Origin: Kosakonia sp. H02
Lineage (GTDB): Bacteria > Pseudomonadota > Gammaproteobacteria > Enterobacterales > Enterobacteriaceae
DNA: 64,000 nt
Assembly: GCA_030704225.1 (NCBI GenBank)
Contig: CP131915.1
Location: 4,154,001-4,218,000, forward strand
Direction: 5' to 3'
The notes under the pieces: model-generated
What the model saw: only the letters and a program-made list of their open reading frames with translations
Told to the model about the DNA's origin: nothing
Databases searched by the model: none
Translations under genes and position numbers: made by a program
Shown here: one piece after another, positions 51,864 through 61,006 of the stretch
Layout: each line of letters begins with the position of its first letter
How positions within the stretch are numbered: position 1 is the first letter of the stretch

Positions 51864-53322
51864 ATTACTGGTCAACGTTACACCATCGGAAACGCGTGTC
51901 GCTTATATTGATGGCGGTATCCTGCAAGAGATTCACATTGAGCGCGAAGCACGGCGCGGGATAGTAGGCAATATCTACAAAGGTCGGGTCAGCCGGGTTC
52001 TGCCGGGCATGCAGGCGGCTTTTGTAGATATTGGTCTGGAAAAGGCGGCGTTCCTGCACGCTTCCGACATTATGCCGCACACCGAATGCGTCGCCGGGGA
52101 AGAGCAAAAAAACTTCACCGTCCGTGATATCTCCGAACTCGTCCGTCAGGGGCAAGATCTGATGGTACAGGTGGTGAAAGATCCACTGGGCACCAAAGGC
52201 GCGCGTCTGACCACGGATATCACGCTGCCCTCCCGTTACCTGGTCTTTATGCCGGGCGCTGCGCATGTTGGCGTTTCTCAACGCATTGAAAGCGAAGCCG
52301 AACGCGACCGCCTCAAGCAGGTTGTCGCCAGTTATTGCGATGAGCAGGGCGGGTTTATCATTCGTACCGCCGCAGAAGGGGTGTGCGAAGAGGATCTCGC
52401 CTCGGACGCCGCTTACCTTAAGCGCGTCTGGACCAAGGTCATGGAGCGCAAAAAACGCCAGCAGACCCGCTATAAACTCTATGGCGAGCTGGCGTTGGCC
52501 CAGCGCGTACTGCGCGATTTTGCTGATGCGCATCTGGATCGCATTCGCGTTGACTCACGCCTGACCTTTGAAATGCTGCTGGAGTTCACCGCCGAATACA
52601 TTCCCGAGATGACCAGCAAACTGGAGCACTACAGCGGACGCCAGCCGATTTTCGATCTCTTTGATGTCGAAAACGAGATTCAGCGCGCGCTGGAGCGCAA
52701 AGTGGAGCTGAAATCTGGCGGCTATCTGATTATCGACCAGACTGAAGCGATGACTACCGTCGACATCAACACCGGCGCGTTTGTTGGCCATCGCAATCTC
52801 GACGACACCATTTTCAATACCAACATCGAAGCCACGCAGGCGATTGCCCGCCAACTGCGGTTACGTAATCTTGGCGGCATTATCATTATTGATTTCATCG
52901 ATATGAATAATGAGGATCATCGCCGCCGCGTGCTGCACTCGCTCGAACAGGCCCTGAGCAAAGATCGGGTAAAAACCAGTATCAACGGTTTCTCCCAGCT
53001 TGGTCTGGTAGAGATGACCCGCAAGCGCACGCGGGAAAGCGTCGAGCATGTTCTGTGTAATGAATGCCCGACCTGTCATGGCCGCGGCACGGTGAAAACC
53101 GTCGAAACGGTGTGCTATGAGATCATGCGTGAGATCGTGCGCGTTCACCATGCTTACGATTCCGACCGCTTCCTGGTCTATGCTTCTCCGGCGGTAGCGG
53201 AAGCGTTAAAGAGCGAAGAGTCACACGCGCTGGCAGAAGTGGAAATCTTTGTCGGTAAGCAGGTCAAAGTACAAATCGAGCCGCTCTATAATCAGGAGCA
53301 GTTTGACGTAGTGATGATGTAA
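51853..53322 (+). CDS. rng: Ribonuclease G
   Basis: 489 aa from the ATG at 51853 (MTAELLVNVTPSETRVAYID), the K-12 length. Endonuclease of the RNase E/G family that matures the 5' end of 16S rRNA and cleaves some mRNAs. An S1 RNA-binding domain at about 39-120 is followed by the DNase-I-like catalytic core with metal ligands in TVDINTGAFVG and IIIDFIDMNNEDHR. The zinc-link cysteines are in CNECPTCHGRG. It overlaps yhdE. Confidence 0.97.
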   Translation: MTAELLVNVTPSETRVAYIDGGILQEIHIEREARRGIVGNIYKGRVSRVLPGMQAAFVDIGLEKAAFLHASDIMPHTECVAGEEQKNFTVRDISELVRQGQDLMVQVVKDPLGTKGARLTTDITLPSRYLVFMPGAAHVGVSQRIESEAERDRLKQVVASYCDEQGGFIIRTAAEGVCEEDLASDAAYLKRVWTKVMERKKRQQTRYKLYGELALAQRVLRDFADAHLDRIRVDSRLTFEMLLEFTAEYIPEMTSKLEHYSGRQPIFDLFDVENEIQRALERKVELKSGGYLIIDQTEAMTTVDINTGAFVGHRNLDDTIFNTNIEATQAIARQLRLRNLGGIIIIDFIDMNNEDHRRRVLHSLEQALSKDRVKTSINGFSQLGLVEMTRKRTRESVEHVLCNECPTCHGRGTVKTVETVCYEIMREIVRVHHAYDSDRFLVYASPAVAEALKSEESHALAEVEIFVGKQVKVQIEPLYNQEQFDVVMM

Positions 53323-53378
53323 TTCGCAGCCGTGGCTGCGACACGAGCGGGTCTGATTTGGTTGACAAGGAGAGAGGC

Positions 53379-56300
53379 GTGAGGCGATTGCCGGGGATAT
53401 TGCTGCTTACAGGAGCGACGCTGATCGTTATCGCGGCGCTGTTGGCAAGCGGGCTGCGCCTGGTGTTGCCCCATCTGGATACCTGGCGTGAGCCGATTCT
53501 GGCGAAAATCTCCGCTGAAGCTGGTGTGCCGATTTCTGCCAGCAAGTTCGAGGCGCGCTGGCAAAACTTCGGTCTCGAGCTTGAAGTACGCGACATTAAA
53601 GCAAAGCTTAATGACGGCGGCGATCTTTCTGTTAAACGCCTGACGCTGGCGCTGGATGTCTGGCAAAGCCTGCTCCATCTGCGCTGGCAATTTCGCGATC
53701 TCACCTTTTATCAACTCGTCGCGCACAGCAATACGCCGCTGCAACGTAACGACGGTGAACCCCTTGGCACGGATCGCATCAGCGATCTCTTCTTACGCCA
53801 GTTCGATCACTTCGATCTGCGCGACAGCCGCATCAGTTTCTTAACCCTTTCCGGCCAGCGCGCCGAACTGGCGATCCCGCAATTAACCTGGCTTAACGGC
53901 CAGGAGCGCCACCGCGCCGAAGGGCAAGTAAGCCTCTCCAGCCTGACCGGGCAGCACGGTATTATGCAGGTGCGTATGGATCTGCGTGATGATAACGGGC
54001 TGTTGAATAATGGCCGCGTCTGGTTGCAGGCGGATGATATTGACGTCAAACCGTGGCTCAACAAATGGATGCAGGATAACGTCGCGCTGGAGTCGGCCCG
54101 CTTTAGCCTTGAAGGCTGGATGACGCTCAATAAAGGCGAAATTGAAAGCGGTGATGTGTGGCTGAAAAAGGGCGGCGCAAGCTGGCAGGGCAATAACAAC
54201 GCCACGCACCGGATGACGGTGGATAACCTGACAACCCACATCTCCCGCCAGAAGCAGGGCTGGCAGTTTGACGTGCCGGTAACGAACATTGCGATTGATG
54301 ATAAGCCCTGGCCGCAGGGGGCGCTGAGTTTTGCCTGGGTGCCAGCCCAGGAAGTGGGTGGCGCAGACAACCAGCGTAGCGATGAGTTACGCATTCGCGC
54401 CAGCAACCTTGAGCTGGGCGGGCTGGAAGGGCTCATGCCGATTGCGCAGAAAATCTCGCCGACCATGTATGACATCTGGAACACCATGCAGCCGGGCGGC
54501 AGGCTTGAACAACTGGCGCTGGATATTCCGCTGAAAACCCCGGAAAAAACGCGTTTCCAGGCGCACTGGCAAGATATCAGCTGGCGGCAGTGGAAACTGT
54601 TACCCGGCGTGGAACATCTCTCCGGTACGCTGGAAGGCAGTATTGAAGACGGGCGCTTAACCGCCGATATTGCGCAGGCGAAAATGCCCTATGAAACCGT
54701 CTTTCGTGCACCGCTCGAGATTGAAAAAGGCGTCGCCACGCTGAACTGGCAGAAGAACACCCACGGTTTTCAGTTAGACGGGCACAACATTGATGTGCAG
54801 GCCACCGGGCTGCGCGCGCGCGGGGATTTCCGCTATCTCCAGCCACAGGGCGCGGAACCCTGGCTCGGCATCCTGGCGGGGATTAATGTTTCCGATGCCG
54901 GCCAGGCGTGGCGTTACTTCCCGGAAAACTTAATGGGTAAAGCGCTGGTGGATTATCTCAGCGGGGCGATTCAAGGCGGGCAAACTGAAAATGCGACGCT
55001 GGTCTATTCCGGCAATCCGCATCTGTTCCCTTACAAACACAACGAAGGGCAGTTTGAAGTGCTGGTGCCGCTGCGTAACGCCACCTTTGCTTTCCAGCCG
55101 GACTGGCCCGCGCTGCAAAATCTCGACATCGAACTGGATTTTCTCAACGACGGGCTGTGGATGAAGAGCGATAAGGTCGCCCTCGGTGGTGTCACCGCCA
55201 GTAACCTTGCCGCCGCCATCCCCGATTACATTAAAGAGAAGCTGATTATCGATGCGGATATCAACGGCCCAGGCAAAGCCGTTGGCCCGTATTTCAAAGA
55301 GACGCCGCTGCATGACACTCTCGGCAGTGCGCTGGATGAGCTGCAAATTGATGGCGATGTGAGTGCTCGCTTACATCTTGATATCCCGCTGGATGGCGAA
55401 ATGACGCTTGCCAAAGGCGACGTGACGCTGAACAACAACGCGCTGTTTATAAAGCCGCTTAACAGCACACTGAAAAACCTCAGCGGTAAGTTCAGTTTTG
55501 AAAACGGCAACCTGAAGAGCGAACCGTTGCAAGCCATCTGGTTTAACCAGCCGCTGAACGTCAATTTCTCCACCACCGAGGGGGAAAAAGAGTACCAGGT
55601 GGCGGTGAATCTGGACGGTAACTGGCAACCTTCGCGCACCGGCGTCCTGCCCGCTCAGCTTAACGATGCCCTGCGCGGCAGCGTGGCGTGGAAAGGGGAT
55701 GTCGGCATTACCTTGCCGCACAACGGTGGTGCGGCCTATAAGGTCAACATTGACGGCGATCTGAATAATATCGCCAGTACGTTGCCGCCGCCGCTGGATA
55801 AACCGGCGGGCAAAGCGCTGCCGGTGAAAGTGAACGTGAGCGGCAATTTGCACAGCTTCGATCTGACGGGCAATGCGGGTGGCAATCACCACTTCAACAG
55901 CCGCTGGTTGCTGAGTCACAAACTGACACTCGACCGTGGCATCTGGGCTTCGGACAGCAAAACCACGCCGCCTCTGCCGGAACAGAGCGGGCTGGAGCTA
56001 AATCTACCGCCGATGAACGGTGCGCAATGGCTGGCGCTGTTCAAGCAAGGCGCGGCGAATGATGTCAGTAACGCCACGACGTTCCCGACGCGCGTCACGC
56101 TGCGTACACCAGCACTCACGCTGGCCGGTCAGCAGTGGAATAACCTGAGCATTGTGTCGCAGCCGCAGCTTTCGGGCACCACGATTGAGGCGCAGAGCCG
56201 TGAAATCAGCGGTACGCTGACGGTGCGTGATAACGCGCCGTGGCAGGCGGCCATTCGCTATCTCTATTACAACCCATCGAGCACCGCCCCGAACGATAAC

Positions 56301-57188
56301 GACATCTCTTCGCCGACCACGCTGCTGCGCGGCCAGACCCGTATCGATTTTACCGGCTGGCCCGATCTGCAACTTCGCTGCCAGGAGTGCTGGCTGTGGG
56401 GGCAGAAATATGGCCGCATCGACGGGGATTTCGCCATCAATGGCGATACGCTGCGGCTTGACAATGGCCTTATCGATAGCGGCTTCGCACGGTTAACCGC
56501 CGATGGCGAATGGGTGAACCGCGAAGGCGCTGAACGCACCTCTATCAAAGGCGTGCTGCGCGGCGCAAAACTCGATTCGGCGATGAACTTCTTTGGTGTG
56601 CCAACGCCGGTGCGCGACTCGTCGTTCAATATTAATTACGATCTGCACTGGCGCAGCCCGCCGTGGCAGCCGCAGGAGGAGTCGCTAAACGGTATTCTGC
56701 GCACGCGCCTTGGCAAAGGGCAGATCACCGATATCAGCACCGGTCATGCCGGGCAGCTACTGCGCCTGTTCAGCGTCGATTCGCTACTGCGCAAACTGCG
56801 CTTTGATTTCAGCGATACCTTTAGTAGCGAAGGTTTCTGGTTTGATTCCATTCGCAGTACCGCGTGGATCAAAGATGGCGTGCTGCACAGCGACGATACG
56901 CTGGTGGACGGGCTGGAAGCGGATATTGCGATGAAAGGTTCCGTTAACCTGGTGCGCCGTGAGCTGGATGTCGAAGCGGTGGTCGCGCCGGAAATTTCCG
57001 CGACCGTCGGCGTGGCGGCAGCGTTTGCTGTCAACCCGATTGTCGGTGCGGCGGTGTTTGCGGCCAGTAAAGTGCTGGGGCCGCTGTGGAATAAAGTCTC
57101 CATTTTGCGCTACCGCATTACCGGTCCGGTAGACCAGCCGCAGATCAACGAAGTCCTGCGTCAGCCGCGTACGGACAAAAGGCAATGA
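53379..57188 (+). CDS. yhdP: AsmA-like phospholipid transport protein YhdP
   Basis: 1269 aa from a GTG at 53379 preceded by AAGGAGAGAGG; K-12 YhdP is 1266. One N-terminal membrane helix (LPGILLLTGATLIVIAALLASG) anchors a very long periplasmic beta-rich groove typical of bridge-like lipid transfer proteins. The C-terminal AsmA_2 domain (GHAGQLLRLFSVDSLLRKLRFDFSD; AVVAPEISATVGVAAAF) is conserved. With TamB and YdbH it moves phospholipids between inner and outer membranes. It follows rng by 56 nt and precedes tldD. Confidence 0.96.
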   Translation: MRRLPGILLLTGATLIVIAALLASGLRLVLPHLDTWREPILAKISAEAGVPISASKFEARWQNFGLELEVRDIKAKLNDGGDLSVKRLTLALDVWQSLLHLRWQFRDLTFYQLVAHSNTPLQRNDGEPLGTDRISDLFLRQFDHFDLRDSRISFLTLSGQRAELAIPQLTWLNGQERHRAEGQVSLSSLTGQHGIMQVRMDLRDDNGLLNNGRVWLQADDIDVKPWLNKWMQDNVALESARFSLEGWMTLNKGEIESGDVWLKKGGASWQGNNNATHRMTVDNLTTHISRQKQGWQFDVPVTNIAIDDKPWPQGALSFAWVPAQEVGGADNQRSDELRIRASNLELGGLEGLMPIAQKISPTMYDIWNTMQPGGRLEQLALDIPLKTPEKTRFQAHWQDISWRQWKLLPGVEHLSGTLEGSIEDGRLTADIAQAKMPYETVFRAPLEIEKGVATLNWQKNTHGFQLDGHNIDVQATGLRARGDFRYLQPQGAEPWLGILAGINVSDAGQAWRYFPENLMGKALVDYLSGAIQGGQTENATLVYSGNPHLFPYKHNEGQFEVLVPLRNATFAFQPDWPALQNLDIELDFLNDGLWMKSDKVALGGVTASNLAAAIPDYIKEKLIIDADINGPGKAVGPYFKETPLHDTLGSALDELQIDGDVSARLHLDIPLDGEMTLAKGDVTLNNNALFIKPLNSTLKNLSGKFSFENGNLKSEPLQAIWFNQPLNVNFSTTEGEKEYQVAVNLDGNWQPSRTGVLPAQLNDALRGSVAWKGDVGITLPHNGGAAYKVNIDGDLNNIASTLPPPLDKPAGKALPVKVNVSGNLHSFDLTGNAGGNHHFNSRWLLSHKLTLDRGIWASDSKTTPPLPEQSGLELNLPPMNGAQWLALFKQGAANDVSNATTFPTRVTLRTPALTLAGQQWNNLSIVSQPQLSGTTIEAQSREISGTLTVRDNAPWQAAIRYLYYNPSSTAPNDNDISSPTTLLRGQTRIDFTGWPDLQLRCQECWLWGQKYGRIDGDFAINGDTLRLDNGLIDSGFARLTADGEWVNREGAERTSIKGVLRGAKLDSAMNFFGVPTPVRDSSFNINYDLHWRSPPWQPQEESLNGILRTRLGKGQITDISTGHAGQLLRLFSVDSLLRKLRFDFSDTFSSEGFWFDSIRSTAWIKDGVLHSDDTLVDGLEADIAMKGSVNLVRRELDVEAVVAPEISATVGVAAAFAVNPIVGAAVFAASKVLGPLWNKVSILRYRITGPVDQPQINEVLRQPRTDKRQ

Positions 57189-57272
57189 TTTGACGGCATC
57201 GGCGAATTGCCTCAAGCTCCTTGTATCGCACTTTTATATTGCCCAATGTGGCGGCAACGACGAGAAAAAATG

Positions 57273-58718
57273 ATGAGTCTTAATCTGGTGAGTGAACAAC
57301 TACTGGCAGCGAACGGCCTGAATCATCAGGATCTGTTTGCCATTCTGGGTCAACTGACCGCGCGTCGTCTTGATTACGGCGACCTCTATTTCCAGTCGAG
57401 CTATCACGAATCCTGGGTTTTAGAAGACAGCATCATTAAAGATGGTTCTTACAATATTGACCAGGGCGTGGGCGTACGCGCTATCAGCGGCGAGAAAACC
57501 GGTTTTGCCTATGCAGACCAAATCAGCCTGCTGGCGCTGGAGCAGAGCGCGCAGGCCGCGCGCACCATTGTGCGTGAAGAGGGTGACGGAAAAGTAAAAA
57601 CCCTGGGCGCGGTTGAGCATCACAGCCTTTATACCAGCCTCGATCCGCTGCAAAGCATGAGCCGCGAAGAGAAGCTGGATATTCTGCGCCGCGTCGATAA
57701 AGCCGCGCGCGCGGCGGACAAACGCGTGCAGGAAGTGACTGCCAGCCTGACCGGTGTCTATGAACTGATTCTGGTGGCGGCCACCGACGGCACCCTGGCG
57801 GCGGACGTGCGCCCGCTGGTGCGCTTGTCGGTTAGCGTGCAGGTCGAAGACGACGGCAAACGCGAGCGCGGCTCCAGCGGTGGCGGCGGTCGTTTTGGTT
57901 ATGACTGGTTCCTGCAAGAGGTCGATGGCGATGTGCGTGCCGATGCCTGGGCGAAAGAAGCGGTGCGCATGGCGCTGGTGAACCTTTCTGCTGTCGCCGC
58001 GCCTGCCGGTACGCTGCCGGTGGTACTGGGCGCAGGCTGGCCAGGCGTGCTGCTGCACGAAGCGGTCGGTCACGGCCTGGAAGGGGATTTTAACCGTCGC
58101 GGCACTTCGGTGTTCAGCGGTCAGATGGGCAAATTAGTGGCTTCTGAACTCTGTACCGTGGTGGATGACGGCACCATGGCCGATCGTCGCGGCTCCGTGG
58201 CGATCGACGATGAAGGCACGCCGGGCCAGTACAATGTGCTGATTGAAAACGGCGTGCTGAAAGGCTATATGCAGGACAAAATGAACGCGCGTCTGATGGG
58301 CATGAACCCGACCGGTAATGGGCGTCGTGAGTCTTATGCGCATCTGCCGATGCCGCGCATGACCAACACCTATATGCTGGCGGGCAAATCCACGCCGCAG
58401 GAGATTATCGAGTCGGTCGATTACGGCATTTATGCGCCGAACTTCGGCGGCGGCCAGGTCGATATCACCTCCGGAAAGTTTGTCTTCTCCACGTCAGAGG
58501 CTTACCTGATTGAAAAAGGCAAAGTCACCAAAGCGGTGAAAGGCGCAACGCTGATTGGTTCTGGTATTGAAGCCATGCAGCAGATCTCGATGGTTGGCAA
58601 CGATCTGAAACTGGATAACGGCGTTGGCGTCTGCGGCAAAGAGGGGCAAAGTCTGCCGGTTGGCGTGGGCCAGCCTACTCTGAAAGTGGACAACCTGACC
58701 GTTGGCGGTACTGCGTAA
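57273..58718 (+). CDS. tldD: Metalloprotease subunit TldD
   Basis: 481 aa from the ATG at 57273 (MSLNLVSEQLLAANG), the K-12 length. With TldE/PmbA it forms a protease that matures microcin B17 and degrades CcdA. The zinc motif HExxxH is HEAVGHGLEGD, with the GTSVFSGQMGK and GLG-like C-terminal segments (GVGVCGKEGQSLPVGVGQPTL). It is downstream of yhdP, as in K-12. Confidence 0.97.
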   Translation: MSLNLVSEQLLAANGLNHQDLFAILGQLTARRLDYGDLYFQSSYHESWVLEDSIIKDGSYNIDQGVGVRAISGEKTGFAYADQISLLALEQSAQAARTIVREEGDGKVKTLGAVEHHSLYTSLDPLQSMSREEKLDILRRVDKAARAADKRVQEVTASLTGVYELILVAATDGTLAADVRPLVRLSVSVQVEDDGKRERGSSGGGGRFGYDWFLQEVDGDVRADAWAKEAVRMALVNLSAVAAPAGTLPVVLGAGWPGVLLHEAVGHGLEGDFNRRGTSVFSGQMGKLVASELCTVVDDGTMADRRGSVAIDDEGTPGQYNVLIENGVLKGYMQDKMNARLMGMNPTGNGRRESYAHLPMPRMTNTYMLAGKSTPQEIIESVDYGIYAPNFGGGQVDITSGKFVFSTSEAYLIEKGKVTKAVKGATLIGSGIEAMQQISMVGNDLKLDNGVGVCGKEGQSLPVGVGQPTLKVDNLTVGGTA

Positions 58719-58725
58719 TCCGCGT

Positions 58726-58753
58726 TTCACCCTCTTCGCACGAAGAGGGTGAA
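58726..58753. terminator. Bidirectional terminator between tldD and aaeR
   Basis: Perfect 12-bp stem TTCACCCTCTTC / GAAGAGGGTGAA with a GCAC loop, between convergent genes. T-rich sequence is modest on the plus strand (TCTTT). Confidence 0.75.
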
Positions 58754-58758
58754 GTCTT

Positions 58759-59682
58759 TCACACACTGCGCCCCTGCATGCTCTGATACACCTTCGCCAC
58801 CTCAATAAAGTACTCCGTCAGATAATTAATACAGACCTGCACTTTGAGCGGCAGCTTATCTTTTTGGGTATAGAGCGCGTAAACCGGGCGCGGATCCGAC
58901 TGGTAGCGCGGCAACAGGATCTCCAACTGGCCGCTGTTGATCTCCTCGATCACCCACATCAGCGGTACAAAAGCGATCCCTGCACCGGTGGTAAGCCAGC
59001 GCGTTAAGGTCATCGGATCGTTGGTCACAAAGCGCCCCTGCGGAATCAACCGCGTGGCAATCCCTTCCGGTGCGACCAGCTCAAACTCGTTATCCGGGCG
59101 CACGCTATATTCCAGCCAGGAGTGATTCACCATATCGGCGGGCTTTTCCGGCGTGCCGTATTGCGCAAGGTAGGTTTTTGCCGCGCAGACCACCATTGGC
59201 ATCGTGCCAAGGCGGCGGGAGAAGAGGCTGGAATCCTGCAAGGCGCCGACGCGGATTACTACATCCAGCCCGTCGGCGATCAGATCCGGTGCGGGGATCC
59301 CGGTCACCAGATTGACCGACAAACCCGGATGCTCTTTCAGCATCTCGGCGGTCATTTTTGCCAGCACATTTTGCGCCATGGTTGAAGAACTGCCGATGCG
59401 CAGGGTGCCGATGGGCGTATTGTTAAAGGCGTAGAGTTGTTCATGGACGTCCTGCACTTCATGGAGCATCCGACGGCAGCCCTGGTAGTAGATCTTTCCC
59501 GCTTCCGTTAGCCCCAGGCTACGCGTACTGCGGTTCAGCAGCTTGACCTGTAACTCATTTTCGAGCTTCGCCACCGTCTGGCTGATGGACGAAACGCTCA
59601 TTTGTAATTGCCGGGCGGCGGCGGTAAAAGAACCCAGTTCCACCACTCTGGCAAACACCGACATGCGCTTTAGTCGTTCCAT
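58759..59682 (-). CDS. aaeR: LysR-type regulator AaeR
   Basis: 307 aa (K-12 309). The N-terminal winged helix-turn-helix is MERLKRMSVFARVVELGSFTAAARQLQMSVSSISQTVAKLE, followed by a linker helix and a periplasmic-binding-like effector domain. In E. coli AaeR activates aaeXAB in response to aromatic carboxylates such as p-hydroxybenzoate. It is divergent from aaeX, so binding in the 175-bp intergenic region fits. Confidence 0.95.
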   Translation of the reverse strand: MERLKRMSVFARVVELGSFTAAARQLQMSVSSISQTVAKLENELQVKLLNRSTRSLGLTEAGKIYYQGCRRMLHEVQDVHEQLYAFNNTPIGTLRIGSSSTMAQNVLAKMTAEMLKEHPGLSVNLVTGIPAPDLIADGLDVVIRVGALQDSSLFSRRLGTMPMVVCAAKTYLAQYGTPEKPADMVNHSWLEYSVRPDNEFELVAPEGIATRLIPQGRFVTNDPMTLTRWLTTGAGIAFVPLMWVIEEINSGQLEILLPRYQSDPRPVYALYTQKDKLPLKVQVCINYLTEYFIEVAKVYQSMQGRSV

Positions 59683-59700
59683 TATTCACTCTGACTTAAA

Positions 59701-59716
59701 AGTGATTTAGATCACA
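59701..59716. promoter_or_regulatory. CRP-like palindrome between aaeR and aaeX
   Basis: AGTGA-N6-TCACA core with GTGA/TCAC half-sites at exact spacing, 19 bp upstream of aaeR. A TAGATA/TATCTA inverted repeat (59722-59759) follows, which may be the AaeR site. Both assignments are inference. Confidence 0.5.
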
Positions 59717-59857
59717 TAATATAGATAACAGCATAACAGTTACGCTAATATACTATCTATCAATAATATTCACGTCACTCTCGCCTGGCTCTCCTTGCCC
59801 TTTCCTGCGGTGACGTAAGAACGTTTGTCACCTGCTCGCTTAATAACCAAGGTCAAC

Positions 59858-60061
59858 ATGAGTCTGTTTCCCGTCATCGTGGTGTTCGGATTGTCGTTCC
59901 CACCGATTTTTTTCGAGTTGCTTTTGTCACTGGCGATCTTCTGGCTGGTGCGCCGGGTGCTGATCCCAACCGGGATCTATGATTTTGTCTGGCATCCGGC
60001 GTTGTTTAATACCGCGCTCTATTGCTGCCTGTTTTATCTGCTGTCGCGTTTATTTGTTTGA
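59858..60061 (+). CDS. aaeX: Small membrane protein AaeX
   Basis: 67 aa from the ATG at 59858 (MSLFPVIVVFGLSFPPIFFELL), the K-12 length. A DUF1656 protein with two membrane segments. It is the first gene of aaeXAB; its role in the efflux system is unknown. It is 7 nt upstream of aaeA. Confidence 0.95.
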   Translation: MSLFPVIVVFGLSFPPIFFELLLSLAIFWLVRRVLIPTGIYDFVWHPALFNTALYCCLFYLLSRLFV

Positions 60062-60068
60062 GGTAGAA

Positions 60069-61001
60069 GTGAAAACACTAACAAGAAATATCACCCGTAC
60101 CGCAGTCACTATGGTGCTGGTTATCCTGGCCTTCATCGCGATTTTCCGGGCCTGGGTTTATTACACCGAATCACCGTGGACGCGCGATGCGCGCTTTAGC
60201 GCTGATGTCGTCGCTATCGCGCCCGATGTCACTGGCCTTGTGACTACCGTCAATGTTCATGACAACCAACTGGTGAAACAGGGCCAGGTGCTGTTCACCA
60301 TCGACCAGCCGCGCTACCAGAAAGCGCTGGAGCAAGACGAAGCGGATGTCGCTTATTACCAGGCGCTGGTCAATGAGAAGCGCCGCGAAGCCGGTCGCCG
60401 CAACCAGTTAGGCGTGCAGGCCATGTCGCGGGAAGAAATCGACCAGGCCAACAACACGCTGCAAACCGAGCTGCATCAGTTAGCCAAAGCCCAGGCGACG
60501 CGCGACCTTGCCAGACTCGACCTTGAACGCACCATTATTCGCGCCCCGGCGGACGGCTGGGTGACCAACCTGAATGTCTATGCTGGTGAATTTATTACCC
60601 GTGGTTCCACCGCCGTGGCGCTGGTGAAGCAGAACAGCTTCTACATTCTGGCCTATATGGAAGAGACCAAGCTGGAGGGCGTTCGCCCCGGTTACCGTGC
60701 GGAAGTGACGCCGTTAGGCAGCAACATTGTATTGAAAGGTACGGTAGACAGCATCGCGGCGGGGGTCACCAACTCCAGCAGTAGCAATGACAGCAAAGGG
60801 ATGGCGACCATCGATTCCAACCTTGAATGGGTGCGTCTGGCCCAGCGCGTTCCGGTGCGTATTCGTCTCGACCAACAGCAGGGCAACCTGTGGCCCGCCG
60901 GGACGACGGCTACCGTGGTAGTCACCGGCAAAACCGATCGCGATGCCAGCCAGGACTCATTTTTCCGCAAAATGGCGCATCGCTTGCGTGAACTGGGGTA
61001 A
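60069..61001 (+). CDS. aaeA: p-Hydroxybenzoate efflux membrane fusion protein AaeA
   Basis: 310 aa from a GTG at 60069 (the K-12 length); the longer frame overlapping aaeX is not supported. One N-terminal membrane helix (13-33) precedes a periplasmic adaptor with lipoyl halves (APDVTGLVTTVNVHDNQLVKQGQVLFTID; IIRAPADGWVTNLNVYAGEF), a helical hairpin (about 85-145) and a beta barrel. It works with AaeB to export aromatic carboxylic acids. Confidence 0.96.
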   Translation: MKTLTRNITRTAVTMVLVILAFIAIFRAWVYYTESPWTRDARFSADVVAIAPDVTGLVTTVNVHDNQLVKQGQVLFTIDQPRYQKALEQDEADVAYYQALVNEKRREAGRRNQLGVQAMSREEIDQANNTLQTELHQLAKAQATRDLARLDLERTIIRAPADGWVTNLNVYAGEFITRGSTAVALVKQNSFYILAYMEETKLEGVRPGYRAEVTPLGSNIVLKGTVDSIAAGVTNSSSSNDSKGMATIDSNLEWVRLAQRVPVRIRLDQQQGNLWPAGTTATVVVTGKTDRDASQDSFFRKMAHRLRELG

Positions 61002-61006
61002 TTGCT